A DNA stretch of 37,637 nucleotides from JAGNEJ01 sp043757865 (GCA_043757865.1 JAYVOP010000003.1:1-37637), one strand, 5' to 3'. Positions 7,446 to 16,393 are shown, counted from the first letter of the stretch. Translations and numbers: made by a program. The notes: generated by a model not told the origin, from the sequence alone.

Positions 7446-7469
7446 CTGGATGCCTAGCTGCGCATCCAG
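7446..7469 (+). other. Stem-loop downstream of hemQ-like gene
   Basis: An 8-bp perfect inverted repeat (7446-7453 with 7462-7469) has an 8-nt loop containing CTAGCTG. It has no T tract, so it is not a canonical terminator. It lies 68 nt past the hemQ stop, in the 238-nt gap before the sugar porter. Confidence 0.4.
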
Positions 7470-7616
7470 TCCGCGTCGAGTCCGCCGCCGGCCAAACCGC
7501 GTCCCCTGTGCAACTAGGAGCGCACTGAAATCATCACCTGCTGCCGCTTTACAGAAACTTCACATCTTTGTCGAGTTAGTATTGTCAGATTTTCCCCAGC
7601 CTCTTAAAAAGGAGGT

Positions 7617-9248
7617 ATGTCTGCTCCAATTATTCCTTCCAATACCTCCCTCCCTAACGCGCTTCCCGCATCTGGGGCTCCACGCCTTTTCCTCTGGGCG
7701 TTAGTGTCCGCGCTAGCGGGATTCCTCTTTGGCTTTGATACCGTGGTCATTTCTGGCGCGGAGAAAACCATTGAATCCCTCTGGCAACTCAGCCCGCAAA
7801 TGCATGGCTGGGCCATGAGTTCTGCACTGTGGGGCATGGTGTTGGGATCCCTAATTGGAGGCTGGCCCACGGATCATTGGGGCCGGAAACGCACGTTGCT
7901 TTCCATTGGTATTTTGTTTCTCGTCGGCTCGCTGTGGTCGGCGGCGGCTAACGATGTCTATGCGTTTATGAGCGCACGATTTGTCGGTGGGATTGCGGTG
8001 GGGATTTCCACGGTAGCGGCTCCATTGTATATCTCAGAAATTTCGCCCCCAGGCCGTCGAGGGCGCTTGGCGGGGATGTTTCAGTTTAATATTGTCTTCG
8101 GGATCGTGGTGGCGTTCTTTTCTAATTACCTGCTAGAAGGCATCGGGGAAAATGCGTGGCGCTGGATGTTAGGCATCATGGCCATTCCCTCGACGCTCTA
8201 TTCGCTAGCATGTTTCATCATCCCGGAAAGTCCGCGTTGGCTGCTGGCGCGGAAAGGAGACCGGGCGCAAGGGATTGCGGTCTTGAAACTGATCGATCCT
8301 GGTGCCTCCGCTGCGGTGATTGAGGAACGCGCCTCTGCGCTCAGTGCTTCACCTGTGGCTGGTGCGGATGCGCGTGGGTTCTGGAGCGGGAAATTTAAGA
8401 AGCCCATTAGGATCGCATTTTTCGTGGCCTTCTTTAACCAACTTTCGGGCATCAATGCCATCCTCTATTTCGCTCCGCGCATCTTCGGCATGACGGGATC
8501 AGAAAATGCGCTGGCACAGTCCATCGGGATTGGGATTACGAATCTGATCTTCACGTTTGTGGGGCTGTATTTGATTGATCGGCTGGGGCGTCGGGTGCTG
8601 TTGTATTGGGGCTCGTTTGGCTACATTATTTCTCTGGGATTGTGTGCCTGGGCGTTCACGCATTGGGCGGCTCCCTTTAAAGTGGGGGCGCGGGCGGTGG
8701 AGTTGAAAGAGACGGCTGGGAAATTCGCTAACGCCACTCCGCAGCGGCTAGTGCAGTTACAGGAAACCATGGCCAAACAAAAGTCTGCGCTGGCAGAGGC
8801 CACGCAGGATGCAGCGGCTGGGACCACGCCTGTAAGCTTTGCGGCGGACGTTACGCCAGAGGCTGTGAAGGGCATGGCATCGAATGTGCTGAAGCAATCG
8901 TCTCAGGCAGCGGGGAATGGCGGATTGGTGGTGTTGATCTTTATCTTCGCGTTCATAGCGTCGCACGCCATCGGCCAGGGAGCCGTGATCTGGGTGCTGA
9001 TCTCGGAGATTTTCCCAGATAAATATCGCGCTACGGGGCAGGCGTTAGGGAGCTTTACGCACTGGATCTTTGCCGCGCTCCTGACTTATTTCTTTCCCGT
9101 GATGATCAATGCGTTTCCACCGCAGTATGTCTTCATGCTCTTCTGCGGCATGATGGTGCTGCAACTGCTGTGGGTGAAGCTGATGGTGCCTGAAACTAAG
9201 GGCGTGCCGCTAGAAGAAATCCAAAAACAACTAGGAATCTCAGCATGA
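7617..9248 (+). CDS. MFS sugar porter (XylE/GLUT-type sugar:H+ symporter)
   Basis: This inner-membrane sugar importer of the sugar porter family has 543 residues. TM1 is ALVSALAGFLFGFDTVVISG (28-47). Signatures are DHWGRKR (86-92), PESPRWLL (203-210), NQLSGINAILYF (274-285), DRLGRR (321-326), VIWVLISEIFP (457-467) and PETKG (525-529), all in the expected order. Family length is usually 450-490 residues; the excess lies in a hydrophilic, Ala/Gln-rich stretch of about 84 residues (351-434) between the predicted TM9 and TM10, which should face the periplasm. The ATG at 7617 follows a perfect GGAGG (7611-7615) by only one base, unusually close. The gene overlaps the GH32 hydrolase by 4 nt, so the substrate is most likely fructose or a small fructan or sucrose product. 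Confidence 0.93.
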   Translation: MSAPIIPSNTSLPNALPASGAPRLFLWALVSALAGFLFGFDTVVISGAEKTIESLWQLSPQMHGWAMSSALWGMVLGSLIGGWPTDHWGRKRTLLSIGILFLVGSLWSAAANDVYAFMSARFVGGIAVGISTVAAPLYISEISPPGRRGRLAGMFQFNIVFGIVVAFFSNYLLEGIGENAWRWMLGIMAIPSTLYSLACFIIPESPRWLLARKGDRAQGIAVLKLIDPGASAAVIEERASALSASPVAGADARGFWSGKFKKPIRIAFFVAFFNQLSGINAILYFAPRIFGMTGSENALAQSIGIGITNLIFTFVGLYLIDRLGRRVLLYWGSFGYIISLGLCAWAFTHWAAPFKVGARAVELKETAGKFANATPQRLVQLQETMAKQKSALAEATQDAAAGTTPVSFAADVTPEAVKGMASNVLKQSSQAAGNGGLVVLIFIFAFIASHAIGQGAVIWVLISEIFPDKYRATGQALGSFTHWIFAALLTYFFPVMINAFPPQYVFMLFCGMMVLQLLWVKLMVPETKGVPLEEIQKQLGISA

Positions 9249-10792
9249 AAGCACTTCTGATCCCCGGAATTTTGTGGGCTAGTAAACAGGCGAGACGCCC
9301 GTTCTCCAGATCAGGCGGGAGGACTAAGCTCCGTGCCTGGGCTCCGCTCGTGCTGGCGTTCACGCTGGGTTGCGCCAACGCAGAACCATGGCGGCCGCAG
9401 TTCCATTTTACGCCAGAGAAAAACTGGCTGAATGACCCTAACGGGATGTATTTTCAAGATGGCGAATGGCATCTTTTTTATCAATACAATCCCTTCGGAG
9501 ATAAATGGGGCCACATGAGCTGGGGCCATGCGGTGAGCACGGATCTGCTGCACTGGAAGCACCTGCCGCTGGCCTTGGCGGAGGAGGAAGGAAAGATGGT
9601 TTTCTCTGGCAGTGCGGTGGTGGATGCAAAAAATACGTCCGGCTTTGGTAAAGACGGGCATGGTCCGGTGGTGGCCATTTACACGGCCCACACGGAGACG
9701 AACCAAGCCCAAGCTGTGGCTTACAGCAACGATGCCGGGCGGACGTGGACGAAGTATGCGGGCAACCCGGTGCTGGACCTTGGCGAGAAAGATTTCCGTG
9801 ATCCCAAAGTCCGTTGGCACGAGGGCACGCAGCAATGGATCATGACCGTGGCGTGGCCGCAGCATCATCAAGTGCGCTTTTATAGTTCGCCTGATTTAAA
9901 GAAATGGACCCACCTCAGCGACTTCGGCCCGGCGGGTTCCGTGGTGGGCATCTGGGAATGTCCTGACCTCTTTCCACTGCCGAATCCAGGCGGCGGAACG
10001 AAGTGGGTGCTTATCATAAACGTAGGCCAAGGCGGCCCAGCAGGAGGTTCCGGGACGCAATATTTCCTAGGAAATTTCGATGGCACAAAGTTCACTAACG
10101 ACGGCCCGGAAGCTCCCCGTTGGGTGGATCACGGCCCGGATTTTTATGCGGGAGTGACCTGGAGTGGCCATCCCGCAGGTGATGATCGCACCATCTTGCT
10201 AGGCTGGATGAGCAACTGGCAATACGCCAATGAGGCCCCCACCAATCCGTGGCGCAGCGGCATGAGCCTGCCGCGCGAACTAACCCTGAGCGGCAGCAAA
10301 GACACCTTAGCGCTGGCCCAAACTCCCGTGCGGGAAATGGCCGCGCTGGGCAGTCCCACGGTGGAATTCAAGGGCGGCAGCGTGGCCGCAGCCAATGAAT
10401 TTCTCGCCAAATCCGCAGTGCCAGGAGACGCGCTGGACTTGACGCTCATGCTCTCAGGGGCGGCTCGCATTGAGGTGCTAGCAGATGACTCCCACGCCAC
10501 GCGGATCAGCATCGATCCAGCCAAGGGCCAGTTCAGCCTGGACCGCACCAAGTCTGGAAAAATAGATTTCCATGAGAAATTCCCGCTCATCGCCACTGCG
10601 CCACTGACAGCTAGTGCTGAGGGCCGCGTCACGCTGCGGATCGTGATTGATGCTGGCTCCGTGGAGGTCTTTGCCTCCGAGGGCCGCACCGTGCTTTCCT
10701 CCCTCATCTTTGCCCCACCGACTGCGCGGGCCGTCCGTATTGCCGATGCGGAGGGCGTGCACCAGATCCGCGTGCGAACTCTAGCCAAATAA
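9245..10792 (+). CDS. Exported GH32 glycoside hydrolase (levanase/inulinase/invertase type)
   Basis: It hydrolyses beta-fructosidic bonds (levan, inulin or sucrose) outside the cytoplasm. GH32 hallmarks are WLNDPNGM (61-68, nucleophile D64), FSGSAV (120-125), FRDPKV (184-189, transition-state stabiliser D186) and WECPDLFPL (237-245, acid/base E238). The five-bladed propeller (48-350) is followed by the C-terminal beta-sandwich, ending with GSVEVFASEGRTVLSS. The N-terminus has a basic segment and then AWAPLVLAFTLGCANA (31-46), a signal peptide with a likely cleavage after ANA. The preceding 27 residues are unusually long for a signal n-region, but ATGA overlap with the porter supports the start at 9245. 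Exact substrate cannot be told from sequence; neither fructokinase nor a SusC/SusD pair is adjacent. Confidence 0.93.
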   Translation: MKALLIPGILWASKQARRPFSRSGGRTKLRAWAPLVLAFTLGCANAEPWRPQFHFTPEKNWLNDPNGMYFQDGEWHLFYQYNPFGDKWGHMSWGHAVSTDLLHWKHLPLALAEEEGKMVFSGSAVVDAKNTSGFGKDGHGPVVAIYTAHTETNQAQAVAYSNDAGRTWTKYAGNPVLDLGEKDFRDPKVRWHEGTQQWIMTVAWPQHHQVRFYSSPDLKKWTHLSDFGPAGSVVGIWECPDLFPLPNPGGGTKWVLIINVGQGGPAGGSGTQYFLGNFDGTKFTNDGPEAPRWVDHGPDFYAGVTWSGHPAGDDRTILLGWMSNWQYANEAPTNPWRSGMSLPRELTLSGSKDTLALAQTPVREMAALGSPTVEFKGGSVAAANEFLAKSAVPGDALDLTLMLSGAARIEVLADDSHATRISIDPAKGQFSLDRTKSGKIDFHEKFPLIATAPLTASAEGRVTLRIVIDAGSVEVFASEGRTVLSSLIFAPPTARAVRIADAEGVHQIRVRTLAK

Positions 10793-10900
10793 GTTCTCCA
10801 CCAAAAACCATCCCGTCCCTAACAACGACAAGCCACACCTGAAAATACCACGATAAACTCGAAATTGACTCATCACCACCTGCGCCTTAGCGCTGCCCAT

Positions 10901-11041
10901 GGCGGCTACTGCCCTGCCTTCACCTGGGATACAGGTGGTGATGGCGTGAACTGGGAAGATGCGAATAACTGGATTGCCAGATGGGCTCGTAGAACTAGCT
11001 TAGTATCTTCCTCACCCGCCTTGAGTCCAAGGAGGGTTTAG
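10901..11041 (+). pseudogene. Remnant of an autotransporter-repeat-like coding sequence
   Basis: In the 335-nt gap between the GH32 gene and the ABC operon, an open stretch reads FTWDTGGDGVNWEDANNWIA (about 10919-10978), then random-looking sequence to TAG at 11039-11041. The 'TWDxGGDGxxWxxxxNW' pattern is typical of repeats near the N-terminus of large autotransporter or PEP-CTERM proteins of this phylum. No start, signal peptide or continuation exists, so it is probably a gene relic. The rest of the gap shows only a pyrimidine-rich leader (11075-11127) before the ATPase gene. Confidence 0.45.
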
Positions 11042-11127
11042 TTCTTGCCAAGCCCACAGCCAACAGGTAGTGGAATTCCCTATTCCTGCCCCTCCCTCTC
11101 TGTTCGCTCTTTCTGCCACTACCCTTC

Positions 11128-12063
11128 ATGATCGAAACCCAGCACCTCACCAAACAATTCGTCGGACGCAATGTCGTCGATGATGTTAGCTTTGAACTTC
11201 AGAAGGGGGAGATCGTGGGCTTTCTGGGGCCGAACGGAGCGGGTAAGACGACCACCATGCGAATGTTGACGGGCTATCTGCCAGCCACGGCAGGCAGCGT
11301 GAAAGTGGCGGGCTATGACATCTTTACAGACTCGCTCAAGGCGCGACGGGAGATCGGCTATATGCCGGAGTCCGTTCCCCTCTACGACGACATGCGGGTG
11401 CGGGAATACCTGACCTTTCGTGCCAAACTCAAGGGCCTGCGGGGCAAGGGGGTAACAGATAATGTGAACCGCGTGGTGGATCTCACCTCGTTAGGAGAGG
11501 TGCGCGCGAAGCTCATTGGAACTTTGTCCAAAGGCTTCCGGCAGCGCGTGGGACTGGCGGATGCGTTGGTTCATAAGCCCGCCTTGCTGATCCTTGATGA
11601 GCCCACCAACGGTCTGGACCCCAATCAAACGCGCCAAGTCCGCACCCTCATCGGTCAGTTAGGGAAGGAGCACACCATCCTCATTTCCACGCACCTGCTC
11701 AACGAAGTGGAAATGATCTGTGGCCGCGTCATCATCATTGATAAAGGCAAGGTGAAGGCGGACGACAAGCCGGAGCAACTGATCCAACAACTCCGCGCCA
11801 GCGGGGCGCTGCGGCTGGAGATTAAAGCGGATGCGGAGTCGTCCCAAGAGAAAATTTCCGCCCTAGCCGGAGTGAGGCGAGCCGCCCGCGAGCTACTGCC
11901 GGACGGCTGGCTGCTCTACCAAATCAAAGTGGACCCTGGTGCAGATGTGCGGGAGGCGCTGCATGATCTGGCCAAAGTCCAGCAATGGCCGCTGCGGGAG
12001 CTATCCCTGCGCGGGGTGACGCTGGAGGATGTCTTTGTCGAACTCACTCAACGCGAGGGATAA
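11128..12063 (+). CDS. ABC transporter ATP-binding protein, GldA/CcmA-type
   Basis: This is the cytoplasmic ATPase of an ABC-2 type transporter (311 residues). Walker A is GPNGAGKTT (34-42), the Q-loop region lies around IGYMPESVPLYDDM (76-89), the signature is LSKGFRQR (133-140), Walker B is LLILDEPTNGLDPNQ (153-167), and the H-loop is ISTHLLNEVE (186-195). A C-terminal extension of about 100 residues is typical of GldA-like ATPases. The SKGFRQR signature in place of SGGQ is characteristic of this subfamily. The gene has a pyrimidine-rich leader and no Shine-Dalgarno sequence. It is first in a compact operon with permease (19-nt gap), GldG-like and DUF4340 genes. The substrate is unknown. 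Confidence 0.93.
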   Translation: MIETQHLTKQFVGRNVVDDVSFELQKGEIVGFLGPNGAGKTTTMRMLTGYLPATAGSVKVAGYDIFTDSLKARREIGYMPESVPLYDDMRVREYLTFRAKLKGLRGKGVTDNVNRVVDLTSLGEVRAKLIGTLSKGFRQRVGLADALVHKPALLILDEPTNGLDPNQTRQVRTLIGQLGKEHTILISTHLLNEVEMICGRVIIIDKGKVKADDKPEQLIQQLRASGALRLEIKADAESSQEKISALAGVRRAARELLPDGWLLYQIKVDPGADVREALHDLAKVQQWPLRELSLRGVTLEDVFVELTQREG

Positions 12064-12082
12064 ACCTATTTTATAAATTTTT

Positions 12083-12841
12083 ATGCGCACATTCCTCATC
12101 CTCCTCGGTAAAGAACTCCGGGGCTTCTTCCTCAGCCCGGTGGCTTACATCGTGCTGGCTTTATTTATGGTTATCAGTGGATTCTCCTTCTCGCAGGCGA
12201 TCACCCTGCTGCGGGAGAAACCGAGTGAGATGTCCATCGTGCAATGGACGTTCTATCCCCGCTGGTTCTTCTTTTACTTCTTCTTTCTCTTCCCGCTTAT
12301 CACCATGCGATTGTTCGCAGAAGAGCAAAAGCTGGGCACGCTGGAATCCTTACTCACGGCTCCCGTGCGCACCGTGCACGTGCTGCTGGCCAAGTATGTT
12401 TCCGCCGTAATCTTTTACTGCGTGCTGTGGTTGCCTAACTTGCTCTACATGGGCATCCTGCACTGGGTATCCGATGGCCGCGCAGAGATCCCGCAAGGAC
12501 CGTTGTTCGGCAGCTATCTCATCATTTTCCTGAGCGGCTTATTTCATATTGCGATTGGCTGTTTGGCGTCCGCATTGACGCGGAATCAGATCGTAGCGGC
12601 GATCATTTGCTTTACGATGATTCTCCTCCACTTCCTGCTAGGAATGTTCCTGCTCTTAATGGCGGATAACTATCCAGTGCAAATGACGGATCTGGTAAAC
12701 TACTTTGCCACTACCCAGCACATGGCCTATTTCACCCGGGGGCTCATCGATACCCGGGCGATTGTTTATTACCTCAGTTTCAGTGCGTTGTTGCTGACCA
12801 TGACGCATCAAGTGCTCGAATACCGCCGCTGGAAATCCTAG
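12083..12841 (+). CDS. ABC-2 type permease (GldF-like)
   Basis: This 252-residue integral membrane protein has six predicted helices, including GFFLSPVAYIVLALFMVISG near the N-terminus (14-33) and FFFYFFFLFPLITMRLFAEE (56-75). The sequence around EEQKLGTLESLLTAPV (74-89) is the classic ABC-2/GldF cytoplasmic motif. It forms the membrane channel for the ATPase encoded 19 nt upstream. The leader is AT-rich (TTTTATAAATTTTT) without a Shine-Dalgarno sequence. GldF in Bacteroidota is linked to gliding motility, but homologues outside that phylum, as here, occur without other gld genes and have no known substrate. Confidence 0.92.
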   Translation: MRTFLILLGKELRGFFLSPVAYIVLALFMVISGFSFSQAITLLREKPSEMSIVQWTFYPRWFFFYFFFLFPLITMRLFAEEQKLGTLESLLTAPVRTVHVLLAKYVSAVIFYCVLWLPNLLYMGILHWVSDGRAEIPQGPLFGSYLIIFLSGLFHIAIGCLASALTRNQIVAAIICFTMILLHFLLGMFLLLMADNYPVQMTDLVNYFATTQHMAYFTRGLIDTRAIVYYLSFSALLLTMTHQVLEYRRWKS

Positions 12842-12851
12842 TCTCCCCATC

Positions 12852-14420
12852 ATGTCTGAAGAAACTCCCTCCCCAGCCTCCGTGGCTGATCTTACGCCCT
12901 CGAATACGCCCATCAACCGTCGCCAGATCGGGCTCAATGTCTTTCTACAAATCCTGCTTGGCATCGCCCTCTTTGCCATGGTCAACTACGTGGGGATTCG
13001 CCATTTCACGCAGTGGGACAAGACCTATGATCGGGAGTTCACCCTGTCCAAGGACACCATTGCGTTTCTCACCCAACTGGACAAAAAGCTAGCGGTTACC
13101 GTCATTGCTTACAAAGGTTCCCAAGAGCATAAAGACACGTGGCAACTGCTGGAAGGCTACCACCGGGAAGGCCAAGGTAAGATCAAGATCGACGTGGTGG
13201 ACCCTGCTAAAGACAAAGAAGCCTTCGATAAGCTGGCGGATGAAGCGGCCAAGCTGCGGATGAAGCTCCAGGACATCGACCTGGGTCTCTTTATCCGCGT
13301 CATTAAAGGCAGTGCGGAGCCAGCTGAGGCGAAACCGACTGAGGCTGCGCCTGCGGCTAGTTTTATTCCCATGGACGCATTGTTCGTTTATACCAAGGAC
13401 GCGAATCAGCATCCGCTCGTCAGTGGCTTCAATGGCGAGGCCGCTCTGACAGGCGGGTTGATGAGCATCGCCCGTGGCGATCAGCCGAAGCTCTACGTGG
13501 TGACGAAGAAGAGCGTCGTTCGCATGGTGCCCGGCCTTGGGAATGCCTTTGGCGAGATCAATAAGATGTGCGCCCGGCAAAATATTAAAATGCTAGGTTT
13601 AAACCTAGCCCAGACAGATCGCATCCCCGAGGATGCTAGTGCGGTGCTGCTCATTGGCTTCGAACTAGACTTAGATACGCTGGAGCTAGCCATGCTGCGC
13701 GAGTATTGGCGTGGGAAACATCACGCGGTGTTCGTGATGCTGAATCGTTCCGGGGAGTTCAGCGTGCCGTTGCTAGAATCTTTCCTGGCGGAGAATGGCG
13801 TGGTGCCGCAGCATGACCGCGTGCTGCGGACTTATGGCACCGCCACGGGCAATGAAAAGCTGTGGCAGAACAGCGTGACCGTGTTAGACGGGAGCCCCAT
13901 CACCAACGCCCAGAAAGGCACCGTGACCAACATTCCCGGACGTTCTAGCTCATTGAAACTCACGCCGGATGCGGAAATTCCCCGCACAGAGAACATCGAG
14001 ATCAAGCCCCTGCTCAGCCCTACCAGCGGCTTCTGGGGAGAAATGAACTACGACGATGCCGCCCCGCAGGCTGGCCCGGAGGACAACGCTCCGCCGCTTT
14101 ATACTGCCGCATCCTTAGAGCGTGGCGCATCCAAGGATGCACAGATCAGCATGGACAGCAGCCGCATGGTGGTCATCGGCAATAGCACGATGCTAGAGCC
14201 GGATGCCATCCTGCCGCAGAATCTGGATCTCATCCAATCCAGCCTCACGTGGCTGCTCCAGCGGGACCAATACATCGGCATTAATCCCACGCCGCGCTCC
14301 ACCTACAGCTTGAAGATCACACCGGATCAGAAAAATCGCATCTTCCTCATCACCACCATCGTGCTGCCAGCACTCGTGCTCCTGCTGGGAGTCTTCGTGT
14401 GGGGCGGACGGCGGAGTTAG
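12852..14420 (+). CDS. GldG-family ABC-associated membrane protein
   Basis: The protein has 522 residues. A helix near the N-terminus (IGLNVFLQILLGIALFAMVN, 27-46) is followed by the family motif around VGIRHFTQWDKTYDREFTLS, then a large extracytoplasmic domain with alpha/beta character (KLAVTVIAYK, GKIKIDVVDP, LYVVTKKS, AVLLIGFEL), and a C-terminal helix (RIFLITTIVLPALVLLLGVF, about 496-515). This is the GldG or 'ABC-type uncharacterized transport system' layout. It is encoded 10 nt after the permease and 23 nt before the DUF4340 gene, so it is very likely an essential subunit of the same complex. The role of the periplasmic domain is unknown; substrate capture is a guess. Confidence 0.88.
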   Translation: MSEETPSPASVADLTPSNTPINRRQIGLNVFLQILLGIALFAMVNYVGIRHFTQWDKTYDREFTLSKDTIAFLTQLDKKLAVTVIAYKGSQEHKDTWQLLEGYHREGQGKIKIDVVDPAKDKEAFDKLADEAAKLRMKLQDIDLGLFIRVIKGSAEPAEAKPTEAAPAASFIPMDALFVYTKDANQHPLVSGFNGEAALTGGLMSIARGDQPKLYVVTKKSVVRMVPGLGNAFGEINKMCARQNIKMLGLNLAQTDRIPEDASAVLLIGFELDLDTLELAMLREYWRGKHHAVFVMLNRSGEFSVPLLESFLAENGVVPQHDRVLRTYGTATGNEKLWQNSVTVLDGSPITNAQKGTVTNIPGRSSSLKLTPDAEIPRTENIEIKPLLSPTSGFWGEMNYDDAAPQAGPEDNAPPLYTAASLERGASKDAQISMDSSRMVVIGNSTMLEPDAILPQNLDLIQSSLTWLLQRDQYIGINPTPRSTYSLKITPDQKNRIFLITTIVLPALVLLLGVFVWGGRRS

Positions 14421-14443
14421 TCTATTTAAAACTAAGAATATCT

Positions 14444-16393
14444 ATGCGTCCCCGCACTACTTTGCTGCTGTTGTTGATAGTTGTTAGCCTAGCCAGTTTC
14501 ATTTATTTCTATGAACAGCATCAACAGACGACGTTGGAACTGCGCACGCCCGGATCGCTGACGAATCTGGAGGTGGATAAAATTGACAGCATCGAAATTC
14601 AGAACGCGAGTGGCACCGCCAAGTTGAAGCGGAAGGACGATCAGCAGACGTGGTTCTTTACCGATCCGTTTGATGATCGGGTGGATGCAGAATTCATCCA
14701 ACGCTTGCTGGACCTTGCCGGAAAGGCGGGCGTGGCTCAGACCATTGCGGCTAAAGACGTGCAGGCCTCAGATCGCAAAGCCTACGGGCTGGACGATAAG
14801 GAAGCCATCCAACTGTCCTGGCGGGTCAGTGGTAAGACGGTGGGGAAACTGAAGATAGGAAAAATCGGAGCCTTAGGAGACACGGTCTATGCGGAGGCCC
14901 CAGGGCATAAAGGTTTCCCAGATTGCTATTTAATCTATGCGCGTCCGACTGAGCGATCCTCGAACTTGCGGGAGGAACTGGTACGACCATTCACAGATCT
15001 CCGGGATCGGAAGCTGCTGCCGTTTAGCACTCCGCAGATGGTGAGTTTCTCCATCCGCCGCCCCGGCACTGCCGGGGAAATTCAAGTGCAGCGGAAGCTC
15101 ATCAGCAAAGACGAAGCCACGCCTTGGGCCATCACCAAGCCGCTGAAGACGCGTGCAGAGCAGACGGAGATCGATAACTGGACGGGCCTTTTCGGCACAG
15201 CCCATGCCGTGAAACTCCTCACCCCGGGCGCGGCTCCCACGGACGCCCCAGCGGCCCCAGAGGTGGAAATCCAATTTCAAAATGAGCTAGAAAGCAAGGG
15301 CACGATCGTGAAACTCTATGCCCCGGAAAAGCCGGATGCGGCTACGCTCTATGGGTACCTAGCCGACCGCAAAACGTGGTTTACCATCGAAAGTGGTTTC
15401 CTCACGACAGTGCCCAAGACGATCAATGATCCGCCTACGGACCCACCTAGCAGCCCCCACCTGCGCTCGTTGAAATTGGCAGATCTGGATGCCAAGAAGC
15501 TGACCACCTTGCTGATCCAAACGGAGGGGCAACCGCCCCTGGCGCTTTATAAAATCGGCAATCGCTGGTGGATGCAAAGCGGCACGGTGGCGGAGGAGCA
15601 AAAGATGACCACGTTAGCTAAGGCCAGTGGGGACCGCGTGACCAAGGTGGTGCAGGCGCTGAATGGGGCGGAGATCGGGAAATTTGTCACGGATGCCATG
15701 ACAGACCCGGCGGAATATGGATTGGATCATCCGTGGCAAACCATCACGTTAGGCTCGGCGGTGCATTCCCCCCAAGGGCTGGGCGTGACCACGGCGGAGA
15801 ACAGTCTCATATTACAATTCGGCACGGGTGCCGACCAGCGGCTCTATGGGAACTTTAAAGGTGAGAGTAGTGTCTATCTGATGCTGCCAGAGCATTTCCG
15901 GCTGGTGCCGCCGCAGCCACTGAAATGGAAAGATCCGCAGATCCTTAACTTTGTGAGGAATGGCATCCGCCGCTTTCAACAAACGCTCGGCACGGAACCG
16001 CCGATCACGCTGAGTAGCCCGCCGCAGAGCTTTAGTTTTGCCGCCACGCGGGGTGGGGGAGATGTGACTAAGCTCATTGATCAACTAGCGACTGAGAAGG
16101 CGCTCTCCCGTCTCTCCACGCTCAACGTGGCGGACTGGATGTCCGGCCTGCAAGAAGGCCACGATGCGTTGACAGCCCCGACGTTAGAGCTGGAGCTAGA
16201 CATCGAATATGTCGAAAACCGCAACGACCTCAGTGCGCCCAAAACCAAGACTGTGAAGCTCAGCTTAGCCCCTGCGGGCGGCAGCGGGAAGGCGCTCTAC
16301 TATATTGGCCGCTGCACGGACATTCCAGATTATTTTTTGATTAGCCGTGAGGTCTATCAAGAGCTAGCCACCCCCCTATTAAAGGCAGAGTAG
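14444..16393 (+). CDS. DUF4340 domain-containing membrane-anchored protein
   Basis: The protein has 649 residues from MRPRTTLLLLLIVVSLASFI; the longer frame from 14399 overlaps the previous gene and is rejected. A single N-terminal helix (7-22) anchors a periplasmic region with repeated DUF4340-like units: 'I..IEI.N..G...L.R.DDQQTWFFTDPFDDRVD', 'RKAYGLDDKEAIQLSW', and later 'MTDPAEYGLDHPWQTITLG'. DUF4340 proteins are regularly encoded next to GldA/F/G-type ABC systems in Verrucomicrobiota, Planctomycetota and Myxococcota, and this operon keeps that order. The repeats suggest a string of small beta-rich modules. It probably docks on the GldG-like subunit or links the transporter to the envelope, which is inference from synteny. 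Confidence 0.87.
   Translation: MRPRTTLLLLLIVVSLASFIYFYEQHQQTTLELRTPGSLTNLEVDKIDSIEIQNASGTAKLKRKDDQQTWFFTDPFDDRVDAEFIQRLLDLAGKAGVAQTIAAKDVQASDRKAYGLDDKEAIQLSWRVSGKTVGKLKIGKIGALGDTVYAEAPGHKGFPDCYLIYARPTERSSNLREELVRPFTDLRDRKLLPFSTPQMVSFSIRRPGTAGEIQVQRKLISKDEATPWAITKPLKTRAEQTEIDNWTGLFGTAHAVKLLTPGAAPTDAPAAPEVEIQFQNELESKGTIVKLYAPEKPDAATLYGYLADRKTWFTIESGFLTTVPKTINDPPTDPPSSPHLRSLKLADLDAKKLTTLLIQTEGQPPLALYKIGNRWWMQSGTVAEEQKMTTLAKASGDRVTKVVQALNGAEIGKFVTDAMTDPAEYGLDHPWQTITLGSAVHSPQGLGVTTAENSLILQFGTGADQRLYGNFKGESSVYLMLPEHFRLVPPQPLKWKDPQILNFVRNGIRRFQQTLGTEPPITLSSPPQSFSFAATRGGGDVTKLIDQLATEKALSRLSTLNVADWMSGLQEGHDALTAPTLELELDIEYVENRNDLSAPKTKTVKLSLAPAGGSGKALYYIGRCTDIPDYFLISREVYQELATPLLKAE

Noticed and set aside
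14399..14443. Upstream start for the DUF4340 protein
   Set aside because: It would overlap the GldG-like gene and hide the signal-anchor helix; ATG 14444 gives the expected N-terminus.
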